41,740 bases of DNA, taken from positions 1-41,740 of the forward strand of contig JABDKX010000253.1 of NCBI GenBank assembly GCA_013001975.1. The letters are read 5' to 3'. The notes under the pieces are model-generated. The model ran no database searches, was not told where the DNA came from, and worked only from the letters and a program-made list of their open reading frames with translations. Both the position numbers and the translations under genes were made by a program. The DNA comes from Saprospiraceae bacterium. GTDB taxonomy: Bacteria; Bacteroidota; Bacteroidia; Chitinophagales; Saprospiraceae. Positions 25,842 to 34,451 of the stretch are shown here, in pieces. Position 1 is the first letter of the stretch. Each line of letters starts with the position of its first letter.

Positions 25842-26855
25842 ATGAATTTAGGTTTAAAGTTTATCTATAGCCTAAATGTTCTTTTGGCAGTATTCAGCAT
25901 ATTTGCCTACTTGTCACCTTTTGTAGATCCACATATCACCGGCTTCTTTGGATTTTTTGGATTAGGCTTTCCAATTCTTCTAATTTGCCATATTATATTT
26001 CTCGTTTTTTGGCTCGTTGTCAAACCAAAAAAAAGTATTCTTTCAATTATTATCCTTGCTTTAGGTTATGGACACTGTACCAAGGCTATTGGATTTAATA
26101 AACCCCAAAAGGAAGAAGCAGGCATTGAGATCATGTCTTATAATATAGGTTATACCAGAAGACTGCTTCATGGCAAAACCAGCAAAAGCAAAAAAAATGC
26201 ATTTATAAAATTTATAAAAGACGAGAATCCTGATATTATTTGTTTGCAGGAACGTGCCCACTATCAATTTGATATTTATGAAGATATTTTTGATGGTTAC
26301 ATTCTGCATCCAGATAAAAAAATTGGGACCGCTATTTATACCAAGCTGCCGATTGTCAATAAGGGAAACATCACTTTTGATACAAAGGCACATAACGCAA
26401 CGTGGATAGACGTCAAGTATAAAAAGCAAATCCTAAGGGTGTATTCTGTTCACCTCAGTTCCAACAAGGTCAGGAAATTCTCGGACAATTTAAAAGAGAT
26501 GTGGGATGAGAGTATGCACATCTTAGATAAATATAACACCCATGCAAAGATCAGAGTGAATCAAATCAAAGAAATATTAGCACATGCCAAGACCTCAAAA
26601 TATCCTGTTGTCATAACTGGCGATTTTAATGATATTCCGCAGTCTTACATTTATAATATGATGACAAAAGAGTACTGTGATGCTTTTGTAGAACGTGGAT
26701 CAGGGCTTGGAAAAACATTTAAAACCATAATTCCTGGACTAAGAATCGACTTCGCTTTTGTTTCAAATAAGCTCAACGTATTGGAGCACGAAATTTTAAA
26801 AACCGACTTGTCAGATCACTATCCTATATTGACTAAAGTTAATTTTAACAATTGA
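25842..26855 (+). CDS. Membrane-anchored endonuclease/exonuclease/phosphatase family protein
   Basis: 337 residues. Three N-terminal hydrophobic helices (~5-85) anchor a DNase I-like domain. Catalytic motifs are present: IMSYNIGYTRR (~96-106), NPDIICLQER (Glu metal ligand), YSVHLSS, ITGDFNDIP and the terminal SDHYPI. The family covers nucleases and phosphodiesterases including sphingomyelinases and inositol phosphatases; a membrane-anchored form may act on lipid headgroups or extracellular nucleic acid. In other Bacteroidota this gene usually follows two rhomboid genes and mutL, as I recall. Confidence 0.88.
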   Translation: MNLGLKFIYSLNVLLAVFSIFAYLSPFVDPHITGFFGFFGLGFPILLICHIIFLVFWLVVKPKKSILSIIILALGYGHCTKAIGFNKPQKEEAGIEIMSYNIGYTRRLLHGKTSKSKKNAFIKFIKDENPDIICLQERAHYQFDIYEDIFDGYILHPDKKIGTAIYTKLPIVNKGNITFDTKAHNATWIDVKYKKQILRVYSVHLSSNKVRKFSDNLKEMWDESMHILDKYNTHAKIRVNQIKEILAHAKTSKYPVVITGDFNDIPQSYIYNMMTKEYCDAFVERGSGLGKTFKTIIPGLRIDFAFVSNKLNVLEHEILKTDLSDHYPILTKVNFNN

Positions 26856-26945
26856 AAAATAAAATTTAATTCCTTAAAACCTTTATAATAACTTTTCCTT
26901 AAGAAAACTCATTTCAGATCAAAGTATTATTACACTTAAATAGCA

Positions 26946-26953
26946 TATTTTTG
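26946..26953 (+). promoter_or_regulatory. Candidate TAnnTTTG (-7) box immediately before cysS
   Basis: TATTTTTG ends four bases before the cysS ATG. If functional, transcription would start at or next to the ATG. Confidence 0.4.
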
Positions 26954-26957
26954 CACG

Positions 26958-28442
26958 ATGAAAATAAAAGACTTATATCTACAGAATAGCCTTAGCAAAA
27001 GCAAGGAAAAATTTGAACCGATTAGTGAAGGATATATAGGAATGTATGTTTGTGGTCCTACCGTATACAGTGATGTCCATCTGGGCAACGTAAGAACATT
27101 TACAAGCTTTGACGTTATTTACAGAACACTTCTATTTCTAGGATACAAGGTGCGATATGTTAGAAACATTACCGATGTTGGTCATTTGCTCGATGACGGT
27201 GAGGATCGGATTTCAAGAGGTGCTCGTTTGGATCAATTAGAGCCTATGGAAGTCGTTCAAAAATATACCAACAGTTTTCATAAGATGATGGATATATTTA
27301 ACACCAAAAAACCGAGTATTGAGCCAAGGGCAACACAACATATTTTAGAACAAATAGAAATGGTTCAACAAATACTTGATAACGGTTATGGGTATGTTGT
27401 TGATGGATCTGTTTATTTTGACACACTCAAATTTCAAGAGGATAAAAAAATATATGGCGATCTTTCTGGAAGAAAAATTGAAGACCTGTTTAGTGAAACC
27501 AGAGATGACCTTAAAAAGCAAGACCAAAAAAGACACCCTTCCGATTTTGCCATTTGGATGAAAGCCGACCCAGAACATTTAATGAAGTGGAATTCACCAT
27601 GGTCAGAAGGATTTCCAGGTTGGCATTTAGAGTGTTCTGTAATGAGCACGAAGTATTTAGGTGAAACATTTGACATCCACGGTGGCGGTAATGATTTAAA
27701 ATTTCCTCATCACGAAAATGAAATAGCACAGAACGTGGGCGCATGTAATTGTAAGCCTTGTAATTATTGGTTACATACCAATATGCTTTTAATGAATGGT
27801 AAGAAGATGTCGAAAAGTGATGGCAATACCATTTCACCAGACGAGTTGTTTACGGGAGACAGTCCCCACGTCAGCAAAGGGTACTCTCCAATGGCGGTGA
27901 AGTTCTTTATGTTACAATCGCATTACAGTTCAACATTGGACTTAACAGATGATGCATTAGCTGCTTCAGAAAAAGGATATAAACGATTGATGGAGTCTTT
28001 AAAAACGTTAGAGGGTCTTAATCATAAAAGTTCAGGAAATGATTTAGATAACGAAGTGAATTCGTCTCTCGATGAATTTATAGCTCATATGTGTGATGAT
28101 TTTAATACACCAAGAGCCATCGCTTCACTTTTTGAAGTTGTGACCAAGATCAATAGTTTTAAAGAAGGACACTTGGATCTTTCTCAAATATCTGCAGAAA
28201 CATTTAACAGACTTAAAGAAGATTATCCAAAGTATATTGATGACGTTTTGGGACTTAAAAACGAAAACGACGGCGGTAACAATGACGCATTGAATGGCAT
28301 TATGGAATTGGTATTAGATTTACGTCAAGAAGCACGTGCCAACAAAGATTGGGGTACAGCAGATAAAATTAGAGATGGTTTAGCAAAAAGTAAAATTGTT
28401 GTTAAGGACGGTAAAGATGGTTCTAATTGGCAATTTTCTTAA
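26958..28442 (+). CDS. cysS: Cysteinyl-tRNA synthetase
   Basis: 494 residues, normal length. Class I synthetase charging tRNA-Cys in the cytoplasm. The zinc ligands are Cys32 (VCGPTVY), the cysteine in WHLECS, and His/Glu in FPHHENE. The HIGH motif reads HLGN (41-44) and KMSKS is at 283-287. The C-terminal DALR domain with the anticodon-binding helical bundle (~350-494) is complete. The start MKIKDLYLQN matches the family. An M28 lipoprotein gene follows within ten bases. Confidence 0.97.
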   Translation: MKIKDLYLQNSLSKSKEKFEPISEGYIGMYVCGPTVYSDVHLGNVRTFTSFDVIYRTLLFLGYKVRYVRNITDVGHLLDDGEDRISRGARLDQLEPMEVVQKYTNSFHKMMDIFNTKKPSIEPRATQHILEQIEMVQQILDNGYGYVVDGSVYFDTLKFQEDKKIYGDLSGRKIEDLFSETRDDLKKQDQKRHPSDFAIWMKADPEHLMKWNSPWSEGFPGWHLECSVMSTKYLGETFDIHGGGNDLKFPHHENEIAQNVGACNCKPCNYWLHTNMLLMNGKKMSKSDGNTISPDELFTGDSPHVSKGYSPMAVKFFMLQSHYSSTLDLTDDALAASEKGYKRLMESLKTLEGLNHKSSGNDLDNEVNSSLDEFIAHMCDDFNTPRAIASLFEVVTKINSFKEGHLDLSQISAETFNRLKEDYPKYIDDVLGLKNENDGGNNDALNGIMELVLDLRQEARANKDWGTADKIRDGLAKSKIVVKDGKDGSNWQFS

Positions 28443-28452
28443 ACTTATAAAT

Positions 28453-29463
28453 ATGAAACAACTTGTAATTATTTTCTTTTCAATATGTATGGTTTTTATG
28501 TCATCTTGTAAAGATGAAAACAACAAAAAACCTGACATTGTTACTGAAGAGAAACCAAAAGTTAGAGTGCCTTCTTTCAACAAAGATTCTGCTTACGTTT
28601 TCATTGAAAAACAATTATCATTTGGTCCTAGAGTGCCCGGATCTGAAGGACATAAGGCTTGTAAAAATTGGATGATAAATAAATTTGAAGGATACGGTGC
28701 AACAGTTATCGATCAACCTTTTATTGCAAATATCTATGATGGTCAAAAACTACCTTCAAATAATATCATCGCTCAATTTAATCCTAAACATCCCAAAAGA
28801 GTGATTTTGTCTGCTCATTGGGACAGTCGATTTATGGCAGAAGAGGATAAGGATAAAAATAAGAGAGACGAACCTATTCCTGGTGCTGATGATGCAGGAA
28901 GTGGTGTTGGTGTACTTATTGAAATAGCACGGATGATTAGCGAAAATCCTATTGATCTGGGAATAGATATTATTCTTTGGGATGCTGAAGATCAAGGTGA
29001 AAGAGGCGAACAAGGCGCTCAAAGATCTTGGTGCCTCGGTTCACAATATTGGTCGCAAAAAAAACATAAGAAAAATTACAAACCTATGTATGGCATAAAC
29101 TTAGATATGGTGGGTGCAAAAAATCCTCGATTCGGTAAAGATCAAGTTTCGATGCAATACGCTTCAGTTGTAATGAACAAGGTTTGGAAATTGGCTCAGA
29201 CAATGGGATATTCTGATTTTTTCAGCAATGAAGATACAGGTGGGTTGACAGATGATCATTTGTTTGTAAATACAATGGGACGCATTCCAATGATCGATAT
29301 CATAAATCAACCCAAAGGCAGTAGAACCGGTTTTGGGCCTCATTGGCATACACACGATGACGACATGGATGCCATAGATAAGAGAACTTTAAAGGTAGTT
29401 GGTCAAGTTGTGGCCGCAACGATCTACAAAGAATCAGATGGATCGATCAAAGCCTTTGAATAA
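28453..29463 (+). CDS. M28-family lipoprotein, glutaminyl-peptide cyclotransferase-like
   Basis: 336 residues from ATG 28453, which opens a lipoprotein signal (lipobox MSSC, Cys19). An upstream in-frame ATG at 28396 overlaps cysS and is rejected. The zinc-aminopeptidase fold shows HWDSR (~122-126), Asp147 in GADDAGSG, Glu179 in WDAEDQG, and His299 in GPHWHTHDD. The single-zinc layout with DAEDQG and the FGPHWHT segment matches glutaminyl cyclases, which turn N-terminal Gln into pyroglutamate on exported proteins, rather than aminopeptidases. Many exported Bacteroidota proteins start with Gln after signal cleavage. Confidence 0.85.
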   Translation: MKQLVIIFFSICMVFMSSCKDENNKKPDIVTEEKPKVRVPSFNKDSAYVFIEKQLSFGPRVPGSEGHKACKNWMINKFEGYGATVIDQPFIANIYDGQKLPSNNIIAQFNPKHPKRVILSAHWDSRFMAEEDKDKNKRDEPIPGADDAGSGVGVLIEIARMISENPIDLGIDIILWDAEDQGERGEQGAQRSWCLGSQYWSQKKHKKNYKPMYGINLDMVGAKNPRFGKDQVSMQYASVVMNKVWKLAQTMGYSDFFSNEDTGGLTDDHLFVNTMGRIPMIDIINQPKGSRTGFGPHWHTHDDDMDAIDKRTLKVVGQVVAATIYKESDGSIKAFE

Positions 29464-29554
29464 TATGATAATTTAATCTAAAAGGTTGCCTAAGCATTTT
29501 TTAAAGTTGACAGATGGACCAACAAGGACAATCCTCATCTTTTAAGGCACTTTT

Positions 29555-29586
29555 TTTGTTTAATTTTTTAAAACAACATTACTTTG
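29555..29586 (+). promoter_or_regulatory. Bacteroidota-type promoter before the T9SS protein gene
   Basis: TTTG at 29555-29558 and TTACTTTG at 29579-29586 are separated by 20 bases, matching the TTTG-N19-21-TAnnTTTG consensus with one mismatch. The ATG lies 28 bases further on. Confidence 0.5.
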
Positions 29587-29614
29587 TAATTGGTTTAATC
29601 ATAAATAATAAACG

Positions 29615-30622
29615 ATGAAGAAAATTTTACTTTTAGCCATTTTATTTGGTTTTATAAATGGATACAGCCAGGGTAGTAAAACACCTGTTCTAGCTAAAGT
29701 TACTGCCACTTGGTGCTCTAAATGTGGTACTTGGGGTTGGAGTTTTATGGAAGAAATGAAAAGTGCCTATGGGCAAAGTATGGATGCCGTTATCTTGGGC
29801 GTTCACTACAGTGGTAATCTTGAAAATCCACTTGGCGTTTGGTACAGAAACAATATGAGTGCTTCCGGACAACCCGTTTTCTTATTAAACAATGAGGATC
29901 AAAATGTTTTTTCAAGCAATTGGTCTGCTCGCGTTGAAACAGTCAAAAATAAAATTATCGATATTGCTTCTGAGGCGCCTGCTCAAGATTTTAATTTTAT
30001 AAATGCATATGTCAATGACGCTGATGAAATAGTTGCACAAGTTAATTTCAGGCCACATATGGCTGTTGACAATGATTACTATTTTGGGGTTTATATCTTT
30101 GAAAATAATGTAGAAGAAACACAAGCAACACGTGGCACATCATTGCACCCTAATGTATTAAGAGATGTTATTTCTGATAATTTTTATGGCGACCTGGTTT
30201 TTTCTGCAGGTGATATCTCACCAGCAAATAACATGACAAGAGAATACAATAAGCTGATTAACCCAAGTTGGAATGCACAGCAAGTTGGTCTGGTTGGTAT
30301 TCTATGGAAAAAACAAGGTACAGTTTACGAAATTGAAAACGCTGCTGTAATCTATAATATTGGATTACTCTCTTCAAATAATGAATTGATTGATGAGGAT
30401 CTTATTACAGTTAAAAATAGATTTGACAATATTGAAATCAATTTAGAAGATAACGAAAATTACAATGTTAGTCTTGTAAATAATATAGGGCAAATAATAG
30501 ATCAAAAACAATTTGCTGTTTCTACAATAATTGAAACGTCAGGTTTGCCTTCAGGCATTTATACTTTGCATTTTTCTCAAGATAACAAGAGGCTAAATAA
30601 ACAAATATTTATTGGCAGATAG
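29615..30622 (+). CDS. Exported thioredoxin-fold (Omp28-like) protein with T9SS sorting domain
   Basis: 335 residues. A signal peptide (MKKILLLAILFGFINGYSQG) is followed by a redox-type motif, ATWCSKCGTWGW, with Cys34 and Cys37 in CxxC arrangement. This resembles Omp28-family exported proteins that keep the thioredoxin-like start. The last ~75 residues form a type IX secretion C-terminal domain: ENYNVSLVNNIGQIIDQKQF, GLPSGIYTLHFSQDNKRLNKQIFI. So the protein should cross the outer membrane and be attached to the surface or released. The strong terminator downstream ends the unit. Confidence 0.82.
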   Translation: MKKILLLAILFGFINGYSQGSKTPVLAKVTATWCSKCGTWGWSFMEEMKSAYGQSMDAVILGVHYSGNLENPLGVWYRNNMSASGQPVFLLNNEDQNVFSSNWSARVETVKNKIIDIASEAPAQDFNFINAYVNDADEIVAQVNFRPHMAVDNDYYFGVYIFENNVEETQATRGTSLHPNVLRDVISDNFYGDLVFSAGDISPANNMTREYNKLINPSWNAQQVGLVGILWKKQGTVYEIENAAVIYNIGLLSSNNELIDEDLITVKNRFDNIEINLEDNENYNVSLVNNIGQIIDQKQFAVSTIIETSGLPSGIYTLHFSQDNKRLNKQIFIGR

Positions 30623-30642
30623 TCTGATCGAAAAGTAGAAAG

Positions 30643-30678
30643 AAAGTCTTATGAAGATATCATAAGACTTTTTTTATG
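30643..30678. terminator. Bidirectional terminator between convergent genes
   Basis: AAAGTCTTATGA (30643-30654) pairs perfectly with TCATAAGACTTT (30660-30671) around AGATA. A T tract follows on the plus strand and TTTCTTTC on the minus strand, serving both converging operons. Confidence 0.85.
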
Positions 30679-30682
30679 CCCA

Positions 30683-31291
30683 TTAAAAAGAAAAACCCAT
30701 TCCAAAGGAAGCACCAAATAAACTCAGATTAGAGACATAGTTTACGCCCAATGAAATTGTCATTCTGTCTATTGGATGATAATTATATGCTATCTCCAAC
30801 TCATACCCCAACTCTCTCCTAAATCTATTAAGTTCGTCAATCGCTTCAATCTTTGATCCAAAACTTTGAATAAACATTTTGTGGCTTGATAAATAACGCC
30901 CTCCAGCATATAACGACAGATCAGATTTGCCATATGTGTTGGATACAAAGTAAACACCCAAATTAATTGAGTGATATTGAAAATACTCAACTGTAACATC
31001 CTCTTTGGTGTTATCTGATGAAATAAACTCATCTAATAAATTTGGTTGCCTAGAAAATAATGTTTCCTGCCACTTTGTTGACTTCATGCCTTGAGAATAT
31101 CCAATTCTTACTGCTAAAGATTCATTTAAGAATCGATTAAATAAAATATCTCTGCCGGGTGTTTGTCCAACGCCATCAGCAGCAGATAGATTATATCTAA
31201 TCGAAATGTTATTATTAAATGCTTGTCCAAAACCAACTTGACTTATAAACAAAACGCAAATTACAGCTATGTATGTATTTAATTTTTTCAT
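30683..31291 (-). CDS. Outer-membrane beta-barrel protein, last gene of the sigma-factor operon
   Basis: 202 residues with a signal peptide (MKKLNTYIAVICVLFISQVGFGQ). Alternating strands such as SLAVRIGYSQGM, SINLGVYFVSN and LSLYAGGRYLSS, and a terminal aromatic (FGMGFSF), indicate an eight-stranded outer-membrane barrel. The last strands resemble those of the gene before it (SYLSNPQLFSPG versus NYVSNLSLFGAS), so the two are probably duplicates. Substrate or ligand is unknown; its position suggests it works with the sigma factor system. Confidence 0.75.
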   Translation of the reverse strand: MKKLNTYIAVICVLFISQVGFGQAFNNNISIRYNLSAADGVGQTPGRDILFNRFLNESLAVRIGYSQGMKSTKWQETLFSRQPNLLDEFISSDNTKEDVTVEYFQYHSINLGVYFVSNTYGKSDLSLYAGGRYLSSHKMFIQSFGSKIEAIDELNRFRRELGYELEIAYNYHPIDRMTISLGVNYVSNLSLFGASFGMGFSF

Positions 31292-31302
31292 GTCTATCTT
31301 AT

Positions 31303-31926
31303 TTAAAATGTGACTGAACCGAAGATGCCTGGACTAAATAATTGAGGATTAGATAAGTAACTTATTTGCAATCCAATATTAAGGTGTTTATTCACCTGAT
31401 AACCCAAATTCAATGTGACTTGCGCTCCTAATCGATTATAGGAAGCATATTTTTCTCGCATATCATCAAAGATCAATTGACCTGATCCATCATAAGTTAT
31501 GTTGGTTAACTCACTTCTTGAAATTGAAGAATAATTTGTTGCCAAGGCTATTCCCAAATCAAATTTTGGTGTCAGTTGAATACTCTTTTTAATTCCGATT
31601 GATATTGAATTCATATGAAAATAAGTCCCTAAAAATCCATTGGAAATACCTTCATATTGTTGTATTGTTTCTGATTCACGCAAACTATTATAAGCCGTCT
31701 CATTTATTAAATGTTGGAGGCTAACACCACCTTTTGAAATACTGTTTGACACGAATATTTCAAGTCCCAATCCAATATTTCTTTTGTATTTAAATGCTAC
31801 AGTTTGAACTGCTAAGTTATCTTTTCCAAAACCATATGAAACCGATGCTTCCAAACCGTTCTTTGCGTCTTGGGCAAAAAGTGTAGTTGTTATAAGCATG
31901 GTTAATAATAAAATAATATTTTTCAT
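31303..31926 (-). CDS. Outer-membrane beta-barrel protein
   Basis: 207 residues with a signal peptide cleaved after LFAQ. Strand pattern and terminal GIFGSVTF with aromatic end fit an outer-membrane barrel assembled by BAM. It begins one base after the barrel-fusion gene and stops 11 bases before its paralogue, so it is tightly co-transcribed. I see no ligand-binding motif. Confidence 0.75.
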   Translation of the reverse strand: MKNIILLLTMLITTTLFAQDAKNGLEASVSYGFGKDNLAVQTVAFKYKRNIGLGLEIFVSNSISKGGVSLQHLINETAYNSLRESETIQQYEGISNGFLGTYFHMNSISIGIKKSIQLTPKFDLGIALATNYSSISRSELTNITYDGSGQLIFDDMREKYASYNRLGAQVTLNLGYQVNKHLNIGLQISYLSNPQLFSPGIFGSVTF

Positions 31927-31927
31927 C

Positions 31928-33253
31928 TTAGAAGTTTTTATATAATTTAAAACTTAATGTCTCAATAGAATCATCATATACAACCGCACCATATTGAATA
32001 CCTAACTGTACATTTCTATTGATCAAATATGTATAAGAAAGACCTCCCTGAAAATAAAGTCCTTGACTGGACCTTTCGTCTACAATAAGTGGTTCTTTCG
32101 AAACGACTCTGATGCCCCAATATCTTGCCAAACCAAAGCCTACTCCAAAAGCAAACCTGTGTCGATCCTTATTTACCAGATTAAGCTGTGTTAACACACC
32201 AAGATTAATTTGTTGTTCATGAGTTCCTGGTAAATCTGGCTCAACATTGCTTTCTTTTCCATAGCCATAAGCCAAACTCGTTTCAATATAAACCAAAGGG
32301 TTTATTCTAAATTGAACACCACTGGATATGTAAAGCCCAGGGTTTTCATTAAATTGTGCCAATCCTACTTGTCCAAAAATGGCATGCTTAGAAGGTTTTC
32401 TAAACTCAATTTTTCTTGGATTTATTACTCTTGGGAAATTCTCAAGTTTTCGACTTATTATAAAATCAATTTGCTCTAATGGATTCAATACTTGACTAAT
32501 GTTCGTGTTTGAATTGGCTAGTTGGTTTGATAAACTTGAATTATCAAGATCCGTCTCAACAGTTTCTTCCTCGGCTTTAGCTATACTGTTATCTTGCTTG
32601 GAATCAGTTAATTTGTTAGTTGTTAAATCTTTTTCTTCATCTGTGTTTGATTGTGATGATGTGACATCTGCTTTGTTACTTTCCGTATTCAGGTTTTTAT
32701 CATCTAACGCTTTCCCAACAGCAGCTTGGTTACCCGTATTCTTAATTTGAGACTCCTTGTCCTTAATTTGATTAGAATTTAATTCTTGACTATTATTAAA
32801 CCCAACTTCTTCATTTTTATTTCCAGGATCATTTTCCTCTGATGAGGAGAAAGCATTAATATTAGAATTATTATTTAATTCAGACGACCTGTTTGCATTT
32901 TTTACATTTTCCCCTAATGAATCTAGGATAATTTCAGTATGAGTATTACTACTTTCAAAGTCTTCTTTTGAAGATGCGTCATTTAAATCTTCAGATGCTA
33001 TTGTGTTCTTTTCCGTAACCATATTTACTTCAGAACTAATTGGTTCAGAGTGAGACAGCCTTAAATTATTATTTCTTGAAATCAAATAAATTCCTATTAA
33101 TAAAAGTCCTGCTCCAAAAAGCCACCATAGGAAAAAATACTTCTTTTTCTTCCCTTCCAAAGAATCTAACATCAGGTTCATTTGATCCCATGCTTCAGGA
33201 TTAAATGGCACTTCATGATTTCTCAATCTGTCTCTAAAGTCTTTATTTCCCAT
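31928..33253 (-). CDS. Anti-sigma-like inner-membrane domain fused through a long linker to an outer-membrane barrel
   Basis: 441 residues with no signal peptide. Residues 1-37 (GNKDFRDRLRNHEVPFNPEAWDQM) form a short cytosolic helical part, then KKKK and a transmembrane helix (~39-59). Residues ~60-245 are a low-complexity linker rich in Asn, Ser, Asp, Glu and Lys. Residues ~255-441 show barrel strands (HAIFGQVGLAQF, LVYIETSLAYGYG, FAFGVGFGLARYW) ending in KLYKNF. The start overlaps the sigma-factor gene by 11 bases. The simplest model is that the cytosolic end holds the sigma factor while the barrel sits in the outer membrane. That anti-sigma role is inference. Confidence 0.8.
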   Translation of the reverse strand: MGNKDFRDRLRNHEVPFNPEAWDQMNLMLDSLEGKKKKYFFLWWLFGAGLLLIGIYLISRNNNLRLSHSEPISSEVNMVTEKNTIASEDLNDASSKEDFESSNTHTEIILDSLGENVKNANRSSELNNNSNINAFSSSEENDPGNKNEEVGFNNSQELNSNQIKDKESQIKNTGNQAAVGKALDDKNLNTESNKADVTSSQSNTDEEKDLTTNKLTDSKQDNSIAKAEEETVETDLDNSSLSNQLANSNTNISQVLNPLEQIDFIISRKLENFPRVINPRKIEFRKPSKHAIFGQVGLAQFNENPGLYISSGVQFRINPLVYIETSLAYGYGKESNVEPDLPGTHEQQINLGVLTQLNLVNKDRHRFAFGVGFGLARYWGIRVVSKEPLIVDERSSQGLYFQGGLSYTYLINRNVQLGIQYGAVVYDDSIETLSFKLYKNF

Positions 33254-33806
33254 AGAAGTAATGATTTAGACTTGGTGAATTAATAATTATTTCCTTAAGT
33301 GATTTTCGAGCTTTTGACAACAACCACTTTGACGTATTCTTCTTAATTCCGACTTCTCTTTCAATATCAATATGTGAATAGCCATCCATTTCAAACATGG
33401 TAAAAACAATTCTTTCTTTCTCTGGAAGTCTCTGAATTATTCCGATAATTTCATTCGTTTCAATTGCATTCAGTGCAGCGTTTAATTCTTGTAAATTTTC
33501 ATCAGCTTCATTATGTACGAGTGGTGCCATAATATCTTCAGTTTTCTTTTTACGAAAAGCATCAATAGCTGTTCTAACTAAAATGGTTCTGGCCCATCCC
33601 AAATAATTTGTTCCTGTAGTATACTTTTCTAAACTCTTAAAAACTTTTAACATGCCCAGATTAAAAATCCAATCTTTTTCAGACTGATCTTTTGTATATA
33701 AAGCAACAGCTGTTGAAAGATGCTTGTAGCTGTATTCATACAGCTGTTGCTGTGCAAGTCGATCTTGCGATATACACTTTTCTATGATATGTTTAAGTTG
33801 GTTCAC
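33243..33806 (-). CDS. ECF RNA polymerase sigma factor
   Basis: 187 residues. Region 2 includes DWIFNLGMLKVFKSLEKY (core binding and -10 recognition) with GWARTILVRTAIDAFRKKK. Region 4 has LPEKERIVFTMFEMDGYSHIDIEREVGI followed by the helix KKNTSKWLLSKARKSLKE. This is the Bacteroidota ECF type. Its stop overlaps the start of the membrane-barrel gene, so coupled translation would keep regulator and partner in ratio. It begins 18 bases after the small lipoprotein gene on the same strand. Confidence 0.92.
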   Translation of the reverse strand: MNQLKHIIEKCISQDRLAQQQLYEYSYKHLSTAVALYTKDQSEKDWIFNLGMLKVFKSLEKYTTGTNYLGWARTILVRTAIDAFRKKKTEDIMAPLVHNEADENLQELNAALNAIETNEIIGIIQRLPEKERIVFTMFEMDGYSHIDIEREVGIKKNTSKWLLSKARKSLKEIIINSPSLNHYFYGK

Positions 33807-33824
33807 TTGTTAAGTTATAAGGTC

Positions 33825-34244
33825 TTAAACTTTTGTCAATTCGATCAAACAGTCGCTTGATTCTTCTTCATCTACTTTGTGGAATAAATCTAATGAATAA
33901 ATATTCTCTTCTTCAAATGATACCTTCCCTTCCATTGTGACAACATCAAATCCAAGATCTTCATTTATTGTTTGTCTGTGAATAACAAGCTGGTTATTTT
34001 CTAAGTTACCCGTAAAAATTAATTCATCTCCAAAGTCGATAGCATATGCACTTTCACCTTCGATTTTACTGATTGTTATTTGAAACTCTTCTCCATTTTC
34101 AGAGGATAATAAACCTGTGCAATCAAATTTTCCTAAATAAACTCCTTCGTAATTGACTTCTGCTACTTCAATAACTTCAGTTTCTTTTGTACAAGATGCA
34201 AATAATACTAAAACTGCGAAAAATAATATGTTTAACGTTTTCAT
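33825..34244 (-). CDS. Small lipoprotein upstream of the sigma factor
   Basis: 139 residues. The signal MKTLNILFFAVLVLFASC ends in a lipobox at Cys18. The mature part is acidic and predicted mostly beta (EGVYLGKFDCTGLLSS, FQITISKIEGES, ELIFTGNLENNQLVIHRQ), with two further cysteines (FDC and SDC) that could form a disulfide. I do not recognise the family. It lies only 18 bases before the sigma-factor gene, so it may belong to that operon and share its regulation. Confidence 0.65.
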   Translation of the reverse strand: MKTLNILFFAVLVLFASCTKETEVIEVAEVNYEGVYLGKFDCTGLLSSENGEEFQITISKIEGESAYAIDFGDELIFTGNLENNQLVIHRQTINEDLGFDVVTMEGKVSFEEENIYSLDLFHKVDEEESSDCLIELTKV

Positions 34245-34341
34245 GACTTCTAATTTTTAAATTATTTAATTGATTAAAATAAAAGGCCTTTACTTATATA
34301 TCGCAGAAGAGATGGTGAAGGGTTGGTAAATCTGAAATTTT

Positions 34342-34384
34342 TTTCAAAAAAAAGGACCTGTCAAGTCCACAACCTGACAGGTCC
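34342..34384 (-). terminator. Rho-independent terminator of the S46-TlpA operon, built from a repeat
   Basis: GGACCTGTCA (34354-34363) pairs perfectly with TGACAGGTCC (34375-34384). On the minus strand it is followed by TTTTTTTT. The stem is a member of a repeat whose second copy lies at 34421-34449. Confidence 0.85.
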
Positions 34385-34420
34385 TATATTATAATTAATT
34401 GTTTTTCAGACACTTAGCCT

Positions 34421-34449
34421 GATCTATCAAGTCGACAACCTGACAGGTC
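34421..34449 (-). repeat. Degenerate second copy of the CCTGACAGGTC hairpin
   Basis: The right part shares 22 of 23 bases with the terminator copy, including ACAACCTGACAGGTC. The left arm (GATCTATCA) has drifted and leaves one mismatch and one wobble. It has no T tract and lies directly after the TlpA gene stop. Confidence 0.7.
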
Positions 34450-34451
34450 TT

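Noticed and set aside
28396-28452. Upstream ATG extending the M28 lipoprotein gene into cysS
   Set aside because: The extension would put 19 residues before a clean lipoprotein signal and lies within the cysS coding end. ATG 28453 fits the lipobox.
29484-29560. Hairpin between TTGCCT and AAGGCAC followed by seven T after the M28 gene
   Set aside because: Only about five pairs close a loop of some 60 bases, too weak to call a terminator; the T run is better explained as part of the next promoter.
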